DNA from: Spinacia oleracea
Lineage: Eukaryota; Streptophyta; Magnoliopsida; Caryophyllales; Amaranthaceae
Assembly (NCBI RefSeq): GCF_020520425.1
Contig: NC_079489.1
Coordinates: forward strand, 20,794,001 to 20,858,000
Reading direction: 5' to 3'
Length of the DNA stretch: 64,000 bases
The notes under the pieces: model-generated
Told to the model about the DNA's origin: nothing
The model's database searches: none
What the model saw: only the letters and a program-made list of their open reading frames with translations
Translations under genes and position numbers: made by a program
Shown: positions 54,312 to 64,000 of the stretch, piece by piece
Layout: every line of letters starts with the position of its first letter
Numbering within the stretch: position 1 is the first letter of the stretch

Positions 54312-54863
54312 ATGCAAGATCAACGTAAACATTTTTTAAGGTTTATGCATACACCAGAGGTGAATTCTGTTTTCCCTCCAGGGTTTTTTTGGGTCATTTT
54401 AGCTGGAGTGGAAGATCATGGACCCATTACAACTATTGTGATTGATGGTTCGTGGCACAAGAACACTATGAATGCAGGTATGGGGTGGTGTCTTGACAAC
54501 CAACATACTCTGAGTGATAGAATTTTGGGAGGAGCTCAACCTGATTCTACGGATTCTTCTCTTTAGATAGAGGTAACGTCGTGTCTTCTTAGCTTACGTT
54601 GGGCTTCGGAGGCTGGAATTGGAAGAGTTACAATCTTTTCGGACTCTCAACGACTGGTTGATTTGCTAAGATCGGATGATGTGACAGACATTCAACTCAT
54701 TTGGACGCTTGCTGAAATTTGGAGGATTGGCAAAAACTTTACCTGGTGTTGCGTCAACAAGGTTAATCGGGAACGAGTTCAACATGCACATGACCTGGCG
54801 ACAACGACTTCTACTCTTCTTTTGTCCTTTATTAATTTTCCGTCCTTTTCTAGTTTTCATTAG
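54312..54863 (+). pseudogene. LINE C-terminal RNase H-like domain (decayed)
   Basis: Frames 54312-54566 and 54663-54863. IDGSWHKNTMNAGMGW fits the first Asp motif of the RVT_3-type RNase H domain, and the second frame holds the tail (NKVNRERVQHAHDLA). Broken by a stop at 54564. Confidence 0.6.
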
Positions 54864-54909
54864 TTTGTTTGTTTAAGCTCATGTCAAAAAAAAAGTAAAC
54901 CTACATGTT

Positions 54910-55170
54910 ACAAATTACACTAATTATAATTAAGTTAACATTAGGGTCCACGATTGCATGCATTCTCTCAGTCGAACCTAGCTCTGATACTATTTTTTGT
55001 GAATTAGACAAGTTCAAATAAACTCATCGTATCGTGGAAAGTAATTAACAATGTACAAGCAAGAAGTATGAATTAATTTAACAAATACGAATTAGAAAAG
55101 AGGAAAGGCAAGTAACGGGAAATCAAATACAAGTTACATGATGCAGGATCTAGCAACTCTATAGGTAGGC
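54910..55170. other. Intergenic, possible decayed primer site
   Basis: TAGCTCTGATACTA at about 54979 is the complement of an iMet primer site, like that of the next element, but no LTR could be paired with it. Confidence 0.35.
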
Positions 55171-56172
55171 TGATAAACTACAGAGGAATAATATTTATGG
55201 GTGATATTATGACTTAATGGCTTAGTCATAACTTGGTTACATCATTGGTATATATAGGAAGCTATAACATATCTTTATTAGGTTTAGGACGCTCTTAGAT
55301 TCCTAAACTAACACAACTCTAGTTTCCTAAACATACTAGACCCCAAGATATACCATAACTCTTACACTCCCCAGCAATCGTAACGACAATAACACGAATG
55401 GTACGATTGAAGTGTAAAATCATGACGACCGAAACCATCAATCTGATGTTGAGGCAAACATGTACACTCATGTTCCTTTGTTGCGGTACACTCCGCAATA
55501 ACCGGTGAAGAGTTTGGAGATGCTAGGATACGTTGAGCACCAACACAAACACAGGTACACTCCTTCTTTGGATTCCGTGCAAAACCAACGAACATGTACA
55601 CTCCTTGTCCGATTGAAACTTGGGCACTACGTACATCAACGATTAGTCACACTAGCGCAGGTACACTCCTGCACACGCGATTGCAAGTACACTCTTGCAC
55701 GCGCAAAAAAAACCAACTCTAACAGCAGCAACACCAATCTAGTTTCTTCTCCACTTTATATTTAATGTCAACCAAAACATGAAAAATTACCCTCAAAGCA
55801 TAAGCACGTCAATGAGCAAAGCAAACACCATCAACAAAAACTAACTGATCACCCCTTTATTAGGTTATAGATCACGCTTAATTAATAAAGGAAAACAAAT
55901 ATTAGAGAGTTCACAAATCTAGCCGGTGGATTTTTAACTCATACCCACCGGCCGGAGAATTTTTGCGGAAGCGTAGAATCAATCCAAAATTATGCATAGC
56001 TCCGATACCATGATAAACTAAAGGGAATAATATTGATGGATGATAATATAACTGAATAGCTTAATCATAATTTGGTTACATCATTGGTATATGTAGGAAA
56101 CTATAACATATCTTTATTAGGTTTAGGACTCTCTTAGATTCCTAAACTAAGACAACTCTAGTTTCCTAAACA
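55171..56172 (-). mobile_element. TRIM-like or internally deleted LTR element, 1.0 kb
   Basis: Direct repeats 55171-55333 and 56011-56172 (163/162 bp, about 85-90 percent alike by eye) have TG...CA ends in minus sense (TGTTTAGGAAACTAG...GTTTATCA) and a TATATATA core. Beside the right copy, the minus strand reads TGGTATCGGAGC (55999-56010), an iMet-type primer site, fixing orientation. The 677-bp interior codes for no Gag or Pol; it has six or so GTACACTC words. No matching target duplication was seen. TACTA follows both LTRs on the plus strand, so the outer boundary may be a few bases off. Confidence 0.7.
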
Positions 56173-56310
56173 TACTATTTGGGTTTATGCACTCGTTGGG
56201 TTTTATGCCCTCGTTGGGTTTTATGCACTAGTTGGGTTTATGCACTCATTGACTCTCCAATAGCGCCCAAGTTTATGCGTTTATGCACTAGTTGGGTTTT
56301 TCTTCGCGCC
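56173..56310 (+). repeat. Short repeats in the LINE 5' region
   Basis: About five copies of TTGGGTTT(T)ATGCACTCG/AGTT with small changes. They could be part of a LINE promoter, or of the flank. Confidence 0.5.
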
Positions 56311-56363
56311 CAAGTTTTCTCTCAGCGTAGGTAAAGACTTCTCCTCTATCCTGCGCTGGCGCC

Positions 56364-57632
56364 ATGGCAGGGAAATCGAAAGCTCGAAAGAACCACCGTA
56401 AACCGGCAGGTCTGACGTCGGATTCTCCGGCCAAGAAGACAAAATCACTGGATGAAATTCTTGGAGTGAACATTCTGGATGTGGAATCAGAAACCCATAC
56501 ATCGAAGGAAGAAGAGACGATTTCTGAAAATGAGGACGGTGAAATTATCTCCCCCAAATCATCTTTGGCTGCTATGCAAACTCGATCGGAAAGTCACAGA
56601 ACGTTTTCCTCATGGCTATCTGTTATGAAATCGGGTTATGCACAGACCCCTCAAGTAACCCCAATCCCAGTTCTACATTCTGCTTGTGATCATGTTGATG
56701 ATAATGTTGTTTGCATTGAATTGGATGATATTCAAGATGAAGTAGATTATTGGAATTCGGCATTGATTTGTGCTGTTTTGGGTGTGAATCCCCCTTTATC
56801 TGTGATTGAGGGTTTCTTTAGGAGGGTTTGGAAGGTTCTTGGGGTGGATAAGGTAGTTTCGATTGAACATGGAGTGTATCTTGTCAGGTTTTTCACCATG
56901 GAAAATAGCTAGGGACAAGGTTCTGGATAGTAATAGACCTACTTTTGATATAAAAAACCAGTAATATGCAAACCTTGGCACAAGGACATTGTGGATTTCA
57001 AAGATGAGGTCAAAGTGGTACCTATCCGGGTGCAGTTGAAGAATTTGGACCTAAAATTTTGGGGTTCTAAGAGTCTGAGTAAAATAGTGAGTTCAATTGG
57101 GACCTTAGTGCAAGATGATCAAGCTACCACTCATAGAGAAAAGCTCCAGTTTGCTAGAGTGCAAGTGGAAGTTTCTCTCTCACATGATCTTCCTAATACT
57201 GTGAGATTTCAAGATGAGAATGGTGCTCTGAAGGTTGTGAAGGTTGTATATGAGTGGAAACCCACTGTATGTGAACATTGCAAGTTACTAGGTCACTTAG
57301 AAGCTGACTGTAGGAAGAAGAAAGGGAGGAAGAAATGGGTGGCAAAGGCTAAGTCAACCAATGAGGGTGTGATAGTGAGGACTTCTCCTGGTGCTGTAGT
57401 GGATGATGACACTGTAGAGGAGGGGTTTACTTTATCCACTAACACTGCTTATGTTAGGAGGGAAGTGCAGTCTCCTGTAGTGAAAACTAACTCCTTTCAG
57501 GTTCTTGATCAACAAGTTAATCATGATGGTATATGTGTTACTGCAGTTGATGCTAATGGTGCCATTGTTCTTACCAGGAACTCACAGGCATTAGGGAATG
57601 GAGGCGGAACCCCTCCTCCCCCTAATGGATAG
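56364..57632 (+). pseudogene. LINE ORF1 (DUF4283 and CCHC knuckle), frameshifted
   Basis: An RNA-binding protein of the LINE ribonucleoprotein. Part one (56364-56912) has a basic start, an acidic region and the front of a DUF4283-type domain (WNSALICAVLGVNPP, HGVYLVRF). The frame shifts near 56895, then shifts back near 56960, after which 56991-57632 continues with VKVVPIRVQLKNLDLKFWG and a CX2CX4HX4C knuckle (CEHCKLLGHLEADC). The two changes compensate each other, leaving about 20 codons out of frame with stops. ORF1 overlaps the start of ORF2 by 35 bp. Confidence 0.75.
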
Positions 57633-60009
57633 AATAATCTTCTGGAATATCAGGGGTGTAAACAGGGGCACTAAACAGAGAGATGTGAAATATTTTCTGA
57701 AATCTAACAAGTGCAGCCTGGTTTGCCTCCTGGAAACCAAGGTCAAAGCTCATAATCTTGGTGCTTTGTACCTGAATGTGTTTGATGGATGGTCATTTAC
57801 TTCCAACAGTATGTGCCACCCTGGGGGGAGAATAGTGTTGGCTTGGAATTCTAGTGAGTTTCAGGTGAACCCTTATTTCTGCTCAAGCCAATTGATCCAC
57901 TATGACATTGGCTTAAAGAATGGTAATCAATTTGCTTGCTCTTTTATCTATGCTCATAATTCTCAGTATGAGAGGTGTGTGTTGTGGAGAGATCTTTGTT
58001 CCTTAGCTGGTAAGATCAATGGTCCTTGGATCCTTATGGGGGATTTCAACTGTGTTCTAAACTCAGATGAGAGAATTGGAAGTGTTGTTAGATTTAGTGA
58101 GCTATAGGACTTTCAGAGATGTATGAGCGCCTGTGGTCTTGCAGATGCTAAATCCACTGGCAACTTTTATACCTGGAATAACAAGCAGCTAGGCAAGAAT
58201 AGAGTGTTCACAAAACTTGATAGGGTGTTAGTGAACCAACACTGGTGCACTCAATATCCTAATACTGAGGACTGTTTTAAAAATGAGGGCTACTTTGATC
58301 ACTGCCCTGGTGTGGTATCCTGTTACCCTCACATTGTTGTTGGAAAGAAACCCTTCAAATTCTTTCCCATGTGGCAGGAGACACCACACTACAAAGAAAT
58401 TGTGACAGATGCTTGGAAGGTTCCATGTCATGGCACTAAGATGTACCAGATTGTTCAAAAATTAAAGACAGTTAAGTCTGCTTTGAAACAAATGAATAGG
58501 GAGGTCTATGGTGATATTGAGGATCAAGATTGCAAAGCTGCTCCCAATCTTCAACAATTACAGAATGCTCTCCATATGAATCCTACTGATGAAGAGTTGG
58601 TCAATCAGGAGAAAATAGCTAACCAAGACTACATGGCAGCTCATTCAGCTTACTTGAGTTTTCTGGCTCAAAAAGCTAAGGAAGCATGGATTAAAGAGGG
58701 TGATGATAACACAGCTATGTTAAATAGATCAATCAAACAAAGGCAAATACATAATTCAATCTTTTCAATCAAAGATATGCATGGTCAATGGAATGCTAAC
58801 CCTAGCCAAGTCCCTGATGTGTTTTTAGAATATTATAAATGGCTGTTGGGAACCTCTGGTGGCAATAAAATTAATGTAAAGCAATATGTGATCAATAGAG
58901 GGCCATTGGTTTCTGATGCAATGCAAGCTATGCTCAATGCTCCTTGCACAAAGGAGGAAGTTAAGAAAGCTATGTGGGAAATAGATGGTACAAAAGCACC
59001 AGGGCTTGATGGGTTTGGCAGTACCTTCTTCAAAGGTAGTTGGGGAGATATTGGTGATGATGTAAGCAGTGCCATTCTGGATTTTCTTTCCACTGGGAAG
59101 CTCCTGAAGGAAATCAATGCTACCAGTATCACTCTCATTCCCAAGGGGAAATGCCCTGAGAGTGTACAAGAATACAGACCAATCTCTTGTTGCAATGTCT
59201 TGTACAAATGTATTTCAAAGGTACTTTGGAATAGAATGAGGAATGTCCTTCCTGATATCATTGCCCAAAATCAGGGTGCATTTGTGCATAGCAGGTCTAT
59301 TGCTCATAATATTATGGTTTTTCAGGATATAATTAAAGGGTATGAAAGGAAGCATAATGCTGCAGGATATCTCGTCAAACTGGACCTTCAAAAAGCGTAT
59401 GATACAGTAGATTGGGACTTTATGGAGGAAATGCTGGTGGGTTTGAAGTTTCCTACTCAGTTTGTTCATCTACTCATGCAATGTGTTAGGTCTCCCAGAT
59501 TCTCACTTTTAATTAATGGTTCCTTGCATGGGTTCTTTGAAGGGAGAAGGGGTCTTAGGCAAGGTGATCCACTATCCCCTCTTTTGTGTGTGTTATGTAT
59601 TGAGTATCTGTCCAGAATCTTAACAACTGTGGGAGAGAAGGAAGGTTTTCAATATCACCCAAGATGTAAAAAGGTTAAGCTGTCACATCTGTGTTTTGCA
59701 GATGACATTATTCTGTGTTGCAAAGGTGAGTTAAAGTCTGTCAACTTATTAATGCAAGGGTTTAAATTTTTTTCTACTACCACTGGTCTTCAGGCTAGTG
59801 CTGCTAAAACCTCTGTATACTGTTCTGGTATGCCTGGTAATGAAGTAAAGAGAGTGCTTGACATGACTGGGTTTTCTCAAGGGACCTTCCCTTTTAGGTA
59901 TCTTGGCATTCCTATATGCTAAAAAAGAATCTCCATTGCTGAGTGTGAAAAAATAGTGGAGAAAATGTGCATAAGAATTAAAATTTGGAGTGCTAAATAT
60001 CTCTCTTTT
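57598..60009 (+). pseudogene. LINE ORF2: endonuclease and reverse transcriptase, two in-frame stops
   Basis: Residues 1-169 (57598-58104) are the apurinic-type endonuclease: NIRGVNRGTK, LLETKV, MGDFNC. A TAG at 58105-58107 interrupts it. From 58123 the same frame holds the rest of the endonuclease (FTKLDRVLVNQ, FDHCPGV), the linker and RVT_1: KAPGLDGFGSTFFK, YRPISCCNVLYKC, VKLDLQKAYDTVDW, RRGLRQGDPLSPL and the catalytic FADDIIL. A TAA at 59920-59922 is followed by in-frame RT thumb sequence up to the CACTA insertion. All catalytic motifs are intact; only the two stops and the insertion disable it. Confidence 0.85.
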
Positions 60010-60290
60010 CACTAGTAGAAAAAACCCCTGTTGCAGCCCCCTTGTTGCAGCGTACAAGTATAAATACGCTTCAACAACCAGTCGGTCAACGCGGGTCAAA
60101 CCCTTTAAAGGGTTATCGCAGCGTACATTTTAGTTGTTCGCAACAAATGCGTTTGTTGCAGCGTACAAAATAAAAGCCCGCAGCAACAACCCGTAGTTAT
60201 TGCAGCGTACATGTTAATGCCCGCTGCAACAAGTCCGCGTTTCAAATTAAAATTTTTACTTTCCTAGTTGCAACGTACAAACCGCGCTCA
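60010..60290 (+). repeat. CACTA terminus with subterminal TTGCAGCGTACA repeats
   Basis: GCAGCGTACA or close variants at about 60047, 60118, 60156, 60201 and 60269 (GCAACGTACA), with inverted GCAGCAAC/GCTGCAAC counterparts near 60180 and 60222. Confidence 0.85.
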
Positions 60291-60393
60291 ATCTCTGTTC
60301 CTTCTCTGCTATAGCTCCAAGCCTTTTCCCTTAAACAAATATCCAAGGTCGCCGTCGAACTCAGCTCGCGTCGCCGTCGAACCCAAGAGTTGC

Positions 60394-60575
60394 TCAGCCC
60401 TGCGTCGCTGTCTTGGTTCCGTTGGTTGCTCATCTCCCCGTCGCGTCGTGGTTCAGCCCTGCGTCGCTGTCTTGGTTCCGTGGTTCCGTGGTTCAGCCCT
60501 GCGTCGCTGTCTTGGTTCCGTGGTTCAGCATCTCCCCGTCGCGTCGTGGTTCCGGTGGTTGCTCGGCGTCGTGGT
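60394..60575 (+). repeat. GC-rich tandem repeat near the CACTA terminus
   Basis: CAGCCCTGCGTCGCTGTCTT begins at 60394, 60453 and 60493, with CATCTCCCCGTCGCGTCGTGG segments between. Three plus-strand frames are open across it as repeated SALRRCLGS/WFRGS words, an effect of the repeat. Confidence 0.8.
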
Positions 60576-60599
60576 TCCGGTGGTATGGTGTGTTCAATT

Positions 60600-62045
60600 T
60601 TTATTTTCGTTTTTTATTTTCGTTTTCAGATTAGGGTTCAATTTTAGTTTTTGATTTTCGTTTGATTATTGTTTTTGATTTTCGTTTTTGATTTTCGTTT
60701 TGATTTTCGTTTTGATTTTCGTTTTTGAAACTTAACGACCCAACGAAGTAAATGGGGATTGCTATGTTTCCGAGTATAGATCTATTTCTTTAAAAAGCAC
60801 ACAACCACTATTTAAGCTTGCTCATAACAAGTAATGGGGAATGGCCTAAGGCTGTTGCTGACTGCTACTCACCCCTTCAGACTGTTGTTTGGATGTTATT
60901 TTGCTGATTTCCAAGAGGCTTTTGGATTACCTTTTTTTTTTTTAATTTATTTAATTTCCAAGTATGCTCAAAGTGTTGAATACATCACTTAGATCAGTAG
61001 TATCAGGCCCTTCAAAAACATCAGTATTCACCCGTCTTCTTGGTAAAGTTGGGAAGGGGAACTCTTCATTTGCAGGACCTTACAAAATAATCTCTGTTAT
61101 CCAACCATCTGGGTTAAAATTCTGTTTTAAGATCTCAAACCTTTGTGTACAGACGATATGGGATGGCTGCTTGACTCAAGTTTACCTCAAGTCAGTTGTG
61201 AGTCAAAACCATTAAGTGGTCGTTGTAAACCCAAGACCTTCAGGAAATCACTGGCCTTTGTCCACACTGATTTAGACTATTTAGTATTTACACTGAAAAA
61301 GAAGAGTTGAACATTTTCAAGGCTCTCACATATGCGCATGAACTAGCTCTTGTACCTCTCAAAACCTTCCTCTAAGAAACTTTAGCGTACGAGCCACACA
61401 AACATCATAAATAAACTTGAAAGAAATAAGTAGTGTGATGCAGAACATCGTGCCCATTACCAACTGAACTCGTCAAATCTCAGCAATTAAAGATTATTTT
61501 TAACTGTAAGTCTGCTATCTTCTGAGCCCCACTTTTTATCAGCTTATTGGCTGCTGCTTTGTGGGTGCGACATTCCGGCCACCTGCCACTTTAGGTTAGC
61601 TTTTAAATCCTGGAATACTAGAGCCTTGTTTGGAGTAAAGGAAGTTCCTAGAGTATTTTTCAACCTCCTCCATTATTAGGCAAAAGAGATATCTGATTCC
61701 AATAGGTTTAAAGGATAAATAACACCACATTTTTGCCGACTGAAGCCTATCAGCATATATGAAAGGCTTCTTACAGCCAAGGTTACAGGATTTTATTCTG
61801 GCATTACCCTTCTTCCTTCCCCGAGGTTACGTAAGCACTTAGTTCCGCACTTGAATGCTGCGTTAATGCCAATAACTTGAATAATGTGATTGCCACGTGG
61901 TGATGTGGTAGATAGTTAATTTCCTGTTACATGCATTCTATGAGAAATATCTGAATTTGGCCCTCGAACTATTTTCGTTTGATTTTCGTTTTGATTTTCG
62001 TTTTGATTTTCGTTTTGATTTTCGTTTTGATTTTGATTTTTTTGG
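60600..62045. other. CACTA interior: TTTTCG repeats around an unexplained 1.2-kb segment
   Basis: (GATTTTCGTTTT)n tracts occur at 60645-60730 and again at 61965-62035. Between them is a segment with different character and a frame at 60964-61215 (83 codons, SSFAGPYKIISVIQPSGLKF) that faintly resembles integrase C-terminal GPYxI motifs but is not convincing. It may be an insertion that split the TTTTCG tract. Confidence 0.4.
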
Positions 62046-62470
62046 CTGTTTTTCAATTATTTCTTTAATTTGCAGTTAATTGTGAAGATGGGTAGATACG
62101 CATATGGTTGAAGAGAGGGGCGATGATCGTACTGCCAGCATAATCTATCATCGTGCTTGTTCGAATTTCAACAATTGCATAAGGTATTGATATATCTAAT
62201 TATCTTCATAAAATTTCTCTTTTCCTCTTTTGAAAGTTGAAATCAATAGTACAGTAAGTGCATATCATTTTTACGATAAATAAAATTTGGATAAGTATAG
62301 TAAGTGTAATAATAAAACGTGTACATTAGTATTCTATGCTTAAGTATCCATTCCGTTTTACTTATTAGGACTGTTTTTGGACTTCTAATATCACTTCAGT
62401 GAAGCATTGATAAACTTAAATGATGTAACCAAAGATTTGCGGAACTTCTTAATGATTTTGTGACTATTTA
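62046..62470. other. CACTA interior, nothing recognised
   Basis: Probably intron or leader of the downstream gene. Confidence 0.4.
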
Positions 62471-63085
62471 TGCACATTTAAGGCTCGTTGGGTCGTTATA
62501 GGTCATATATTGAGCTAAAATGACATTTTCTCTCCCAACTTTGAACTAAAGAACCTAATGACTCATTTTATTCTTATTACATGACTAATATGCATAGTTT
62601 TAAGTTTCTAAAACTCATTCGAACCTATTCATGCACATTTATGGCTCGTTGGGTCGTTATATGTCATATATAGAGCTAAAATGACATTTCCGCTCCCAAC
62701 TTTGAACTAAAGAGCCTAAACACTCATTTTAATCCTATTACATGACTAATATGCATAGTTTTAAGTTTCTAAAACTCATTCGAACCTAATTATGCACATT
62801 TATGGCTCGTTGGGTCGTTATAGGTCATATATAGACCTAAAATGACATTTTCGCTCCCAACTTTGAACTAAAGAACCTAAGGACTCATTTGATTCTTATT
62901 ACACGACTAATATGCATAGTTTTAAGTTTCTAAAACTCATTCGAACCTATTTATGCACATTTAAGGCTCGTTGGGTCGTTATAGGTCATATATTGAGCTA
63001 AAATGACATTTTCGCTCCCAAATTTAAACTAAAGAACCTAAGGACTCATTTGATTCTTATTATATGACTAATGTTAATTGACTAT
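62471..63085 (+). repeat. 161-bp tandem repeat, about 3.8 units
   Basis: Units start TGCACATTTA at 62471, 62632, 62793 and 62954, exactly 161 bp apart, with a few percent divergence. The array ends eight bases before the splice acceptor of the peptidase exon at 63094, so it probably lies in an intron. Not coding. Confidence 0.93.
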
Positions 63086-63093
63086 TGTTATAG

Positions 63094-63921
63094 GAATTTT
63101 CGCATCCAAAGAAGTCGAATTCTAAGCCTAAGTCCAACTTAGAGGTCGTGGGTAGTTGTGATCGTAAAACACAAGAATCAACCACCAAAAGCAAGAAAGC
63201 GGGACTTGTACACGATGCAATTCAAGGTCTTGGCCCGTCATGCAAATACTTGCAGTTTATCATGACTTCGGCGCCTGATGATATATATGATAATACTACC
63301 ATCCCATTGGCGGCCTCAGTTTGGCACTCGGATTTTGATCAAGAAACATACATAACTGCGTCTGATATAGGAGAGTTCCTTCGCGGGGCGTGCTTAAACA
63401 TTTCAGCGATCCAAGTCTACATATTGTAATTAAATGTTTTATTGTTGTTAATAAAACTATTATTTCTTTGAAGTTTTTTCTCTTTATCGATCTTAATAGT
63501 GTAATCTTGTTTATTTTGTAGGTGTTTATTGCCTGATCATGCCAAATCATTTGAAATGTCTCGGATTTCGTTCATTTGTCCCGAGATTATGTCAAGCACT
63601 AGAATCAAGGCCGACCCTGGAGCGCCAACAATGTATTTGAAAAACATTTTCCAAGCTGAAATTGAAAAGGAGAAGATGGGTAATCCTAACCTAACTAATT
63701 GGTTTTTAATCCCATATAATCAAGAGTAAGTGTGTTATATTATATAAGTTTCATATAAAATATTAATTATTATTGTTATTAAATATTTAATATATCATTT
63801 ATAAATTATACAGAAATCATTGGAATTTATACGTGATGGACCTACGTAGAGGTTATGTATATATTTTCGATTCTGCTAGAGATCCACGTCGAACAGATTA
63901 TGCATGGGGAATCTTGAGTTT
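63094..63921 (+). CDS. C48 (Ulp1/SENP-like) peptidase domain gene of the CACTA element, partial
   Basis: Three exons in frame: 63094-63425, 63522-63725 and 63814-63921, each bounded by AG acceptors and GT donors (GTAATT, GTAAGT, GTAAGT). The product shows the layout of transposon-encoded Ulp1-like proteases: an upstream WHSDFDQETYITASDIGEFL block, the FICPE/NWFLIPYNQE region, then the active-site His in NHWNLYVMDL and Asp in YIFDSARD. The Gln and catalytic Cys would lie beyond the window. Family knowledge: C48 proteases cleave SUMO-like proteins, and copies are carried by plant CACTA and MULE elements, their role there being unclear. Upstream exons are not identified; 63094 is only the first exon I can support. 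Confidence 0.7.
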
Positions 63922-64000
63922 GTAAGTTCTTTTGCTTACAAATTACATTAGTCTTTAAGAAACCTAAGCCAAAATCATATTCATGAGTACCCATGTTTCG

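Larger units (their letters stand above)
49923..54894 (+). mobile_element. 5'-truncated L1-type LINE with 15-bp target duplication
   Basis: Flanked by GTAAACCTACATGTT at 49908-49922 and 54895-54909, with a nine-A tail at 54886-54894, so both insertion boundaries are exact. The 5' end lacks ORF1 and endonuclease. It contains RT, a zf-RVT domain and an RNase H-like domain, all with stops and frameshifts, and is interrupted by a solo Copia LTR at 50597-52033. Without the solo LTR and its duplicated target it is about 3.5 kb. Confidence 0.88.
56173..60009 (+). mobile_element. L1-type LINE, interrupted by the CACTA element
   Basis: Plus-strand order: a 5' region with short repeats, ORF1 (56364-57632), and ORF2 with endonuclease and RT (57598-60009). 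ORF2 continues in frame past a stop at 59920 until the CACTA terminus at 60010 cuts it; the rest must lie beyond the CACTA element, outside the window. It is much less decayed than the LINE at 49923-54894 and belongs to a different subfamily. Confidence 0.85.
60010..64000 (+). mobile_element. CACTA (En/Spm) transposon, left part
   Basis: Begins CACTAGTAGAAAAAACCCC exactly where the LINE RT frame breaks; TTT precedes it, the likely 3-bp duplication. The first 270 bp hold repeated TTGCAGCGTACA motifs in both orientations, the subterminal transposase-binding pattern of CACTA elements. A spliced C48-peptidase gene lies at 63094-63921. The element runs past the window; no TNP2-type transposase is seen in this part. 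Confidence 0.85.

Noticed and set aside
55171-56172. Plus-strand TACTA after both LTRs as a target duplication
   Set aside because: Both copies lie on the same side of their LTRs, so they may simply extend the LTR; a duplication would flank the whole element.
60268-60654. 128-codon frame near the CACTA end
   Set aside because: Mostly a translated tandem repeat, open in three frames, with no domain.

Overview
This is a repeat-dominated stretch of a plant nuclear genome, most likely a eudicot. The evidence is tRNA-iMet-primed LTR retrotransposons, plant L1-type LINEs with CCHC ORF1 proteins, CTCCCTCCGTCCC-type Stowaway MITEs, GT-AG introns and a small two-exon gene of a plant-specific type. 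Amaranthaceae (spinach or beet relatives) is only a guess from overall character. Everything here is read by eye; no alignment or database search was run.

Layout. 1-6740 is a young, minus-strand Ty3/gypsy-type element that encodes only Gag (TR-GAG-like). It sits inside the 5' LTR of an older, opposite-strand relative (6741-12395). That relative abuts a Copia element (12396-22098) with a 5'-truncated 5' LTR and a polyprotein broken by one in-frame stop. 22.1-38.9 kb is gene-poor DNA packed with DNA transposons: two Mutator-like elements with exact 9-bp target duplications (one nested in a Stowaway MITE), a hAT MITE with an exact 8-bp duplication, a Harbinger-like MITE, fold-backs, and a solo Copia LTR with a 5-bp duplication. 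Within it lies the one convincing host gene, a 67-residue small protein on the minus strand (28017-28872).

38.9-42.9 kb holds little I can name. 42.9-49.2 kb is the most unusual part. It contains seven copies of a GGGTACAGCCA/TGGCTGTACCC palindrome, several followed by an AACGACGTCGTT palindrome. In the 42.9-46.2 kb unit, pairs of these modules bound short gene-start exons pointing inward from each end; the minus-strand gene has four in-frame phase-2 exons and a TATA box. The adjoining unit (46.2-46.75 kb), flanked by inverted modules, carries a near-identical copy of about 466 bp from just downstream of the host gene 19 kb away. Beyond it is a GAACA-rich repeat field.

49.9-54.9 kb is a 5'-truncated LINE with a 15-bp target duplication, interrupted by a solo Copia LTR (5-bp duplication). 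55.2-56.2 kb is a 1-kb TRIM-like element with 163-bp LTRs. 56.2-60.0 kb is a second LINE, cut at 60010 by a CACTA transposon. The CACTA element runs off the window and carries a spliced C48 (Ulp1-like) peptidase gene and a 161-bp tandem repeat.

These genes do not form a host pathway. They are the protein-coding parts of separate mobile elements, and their nesting gives a partial order of insertion. The leads most worth following are the palindrome-ended element with its captured host sequence, and the Gag-only retrotransposon.
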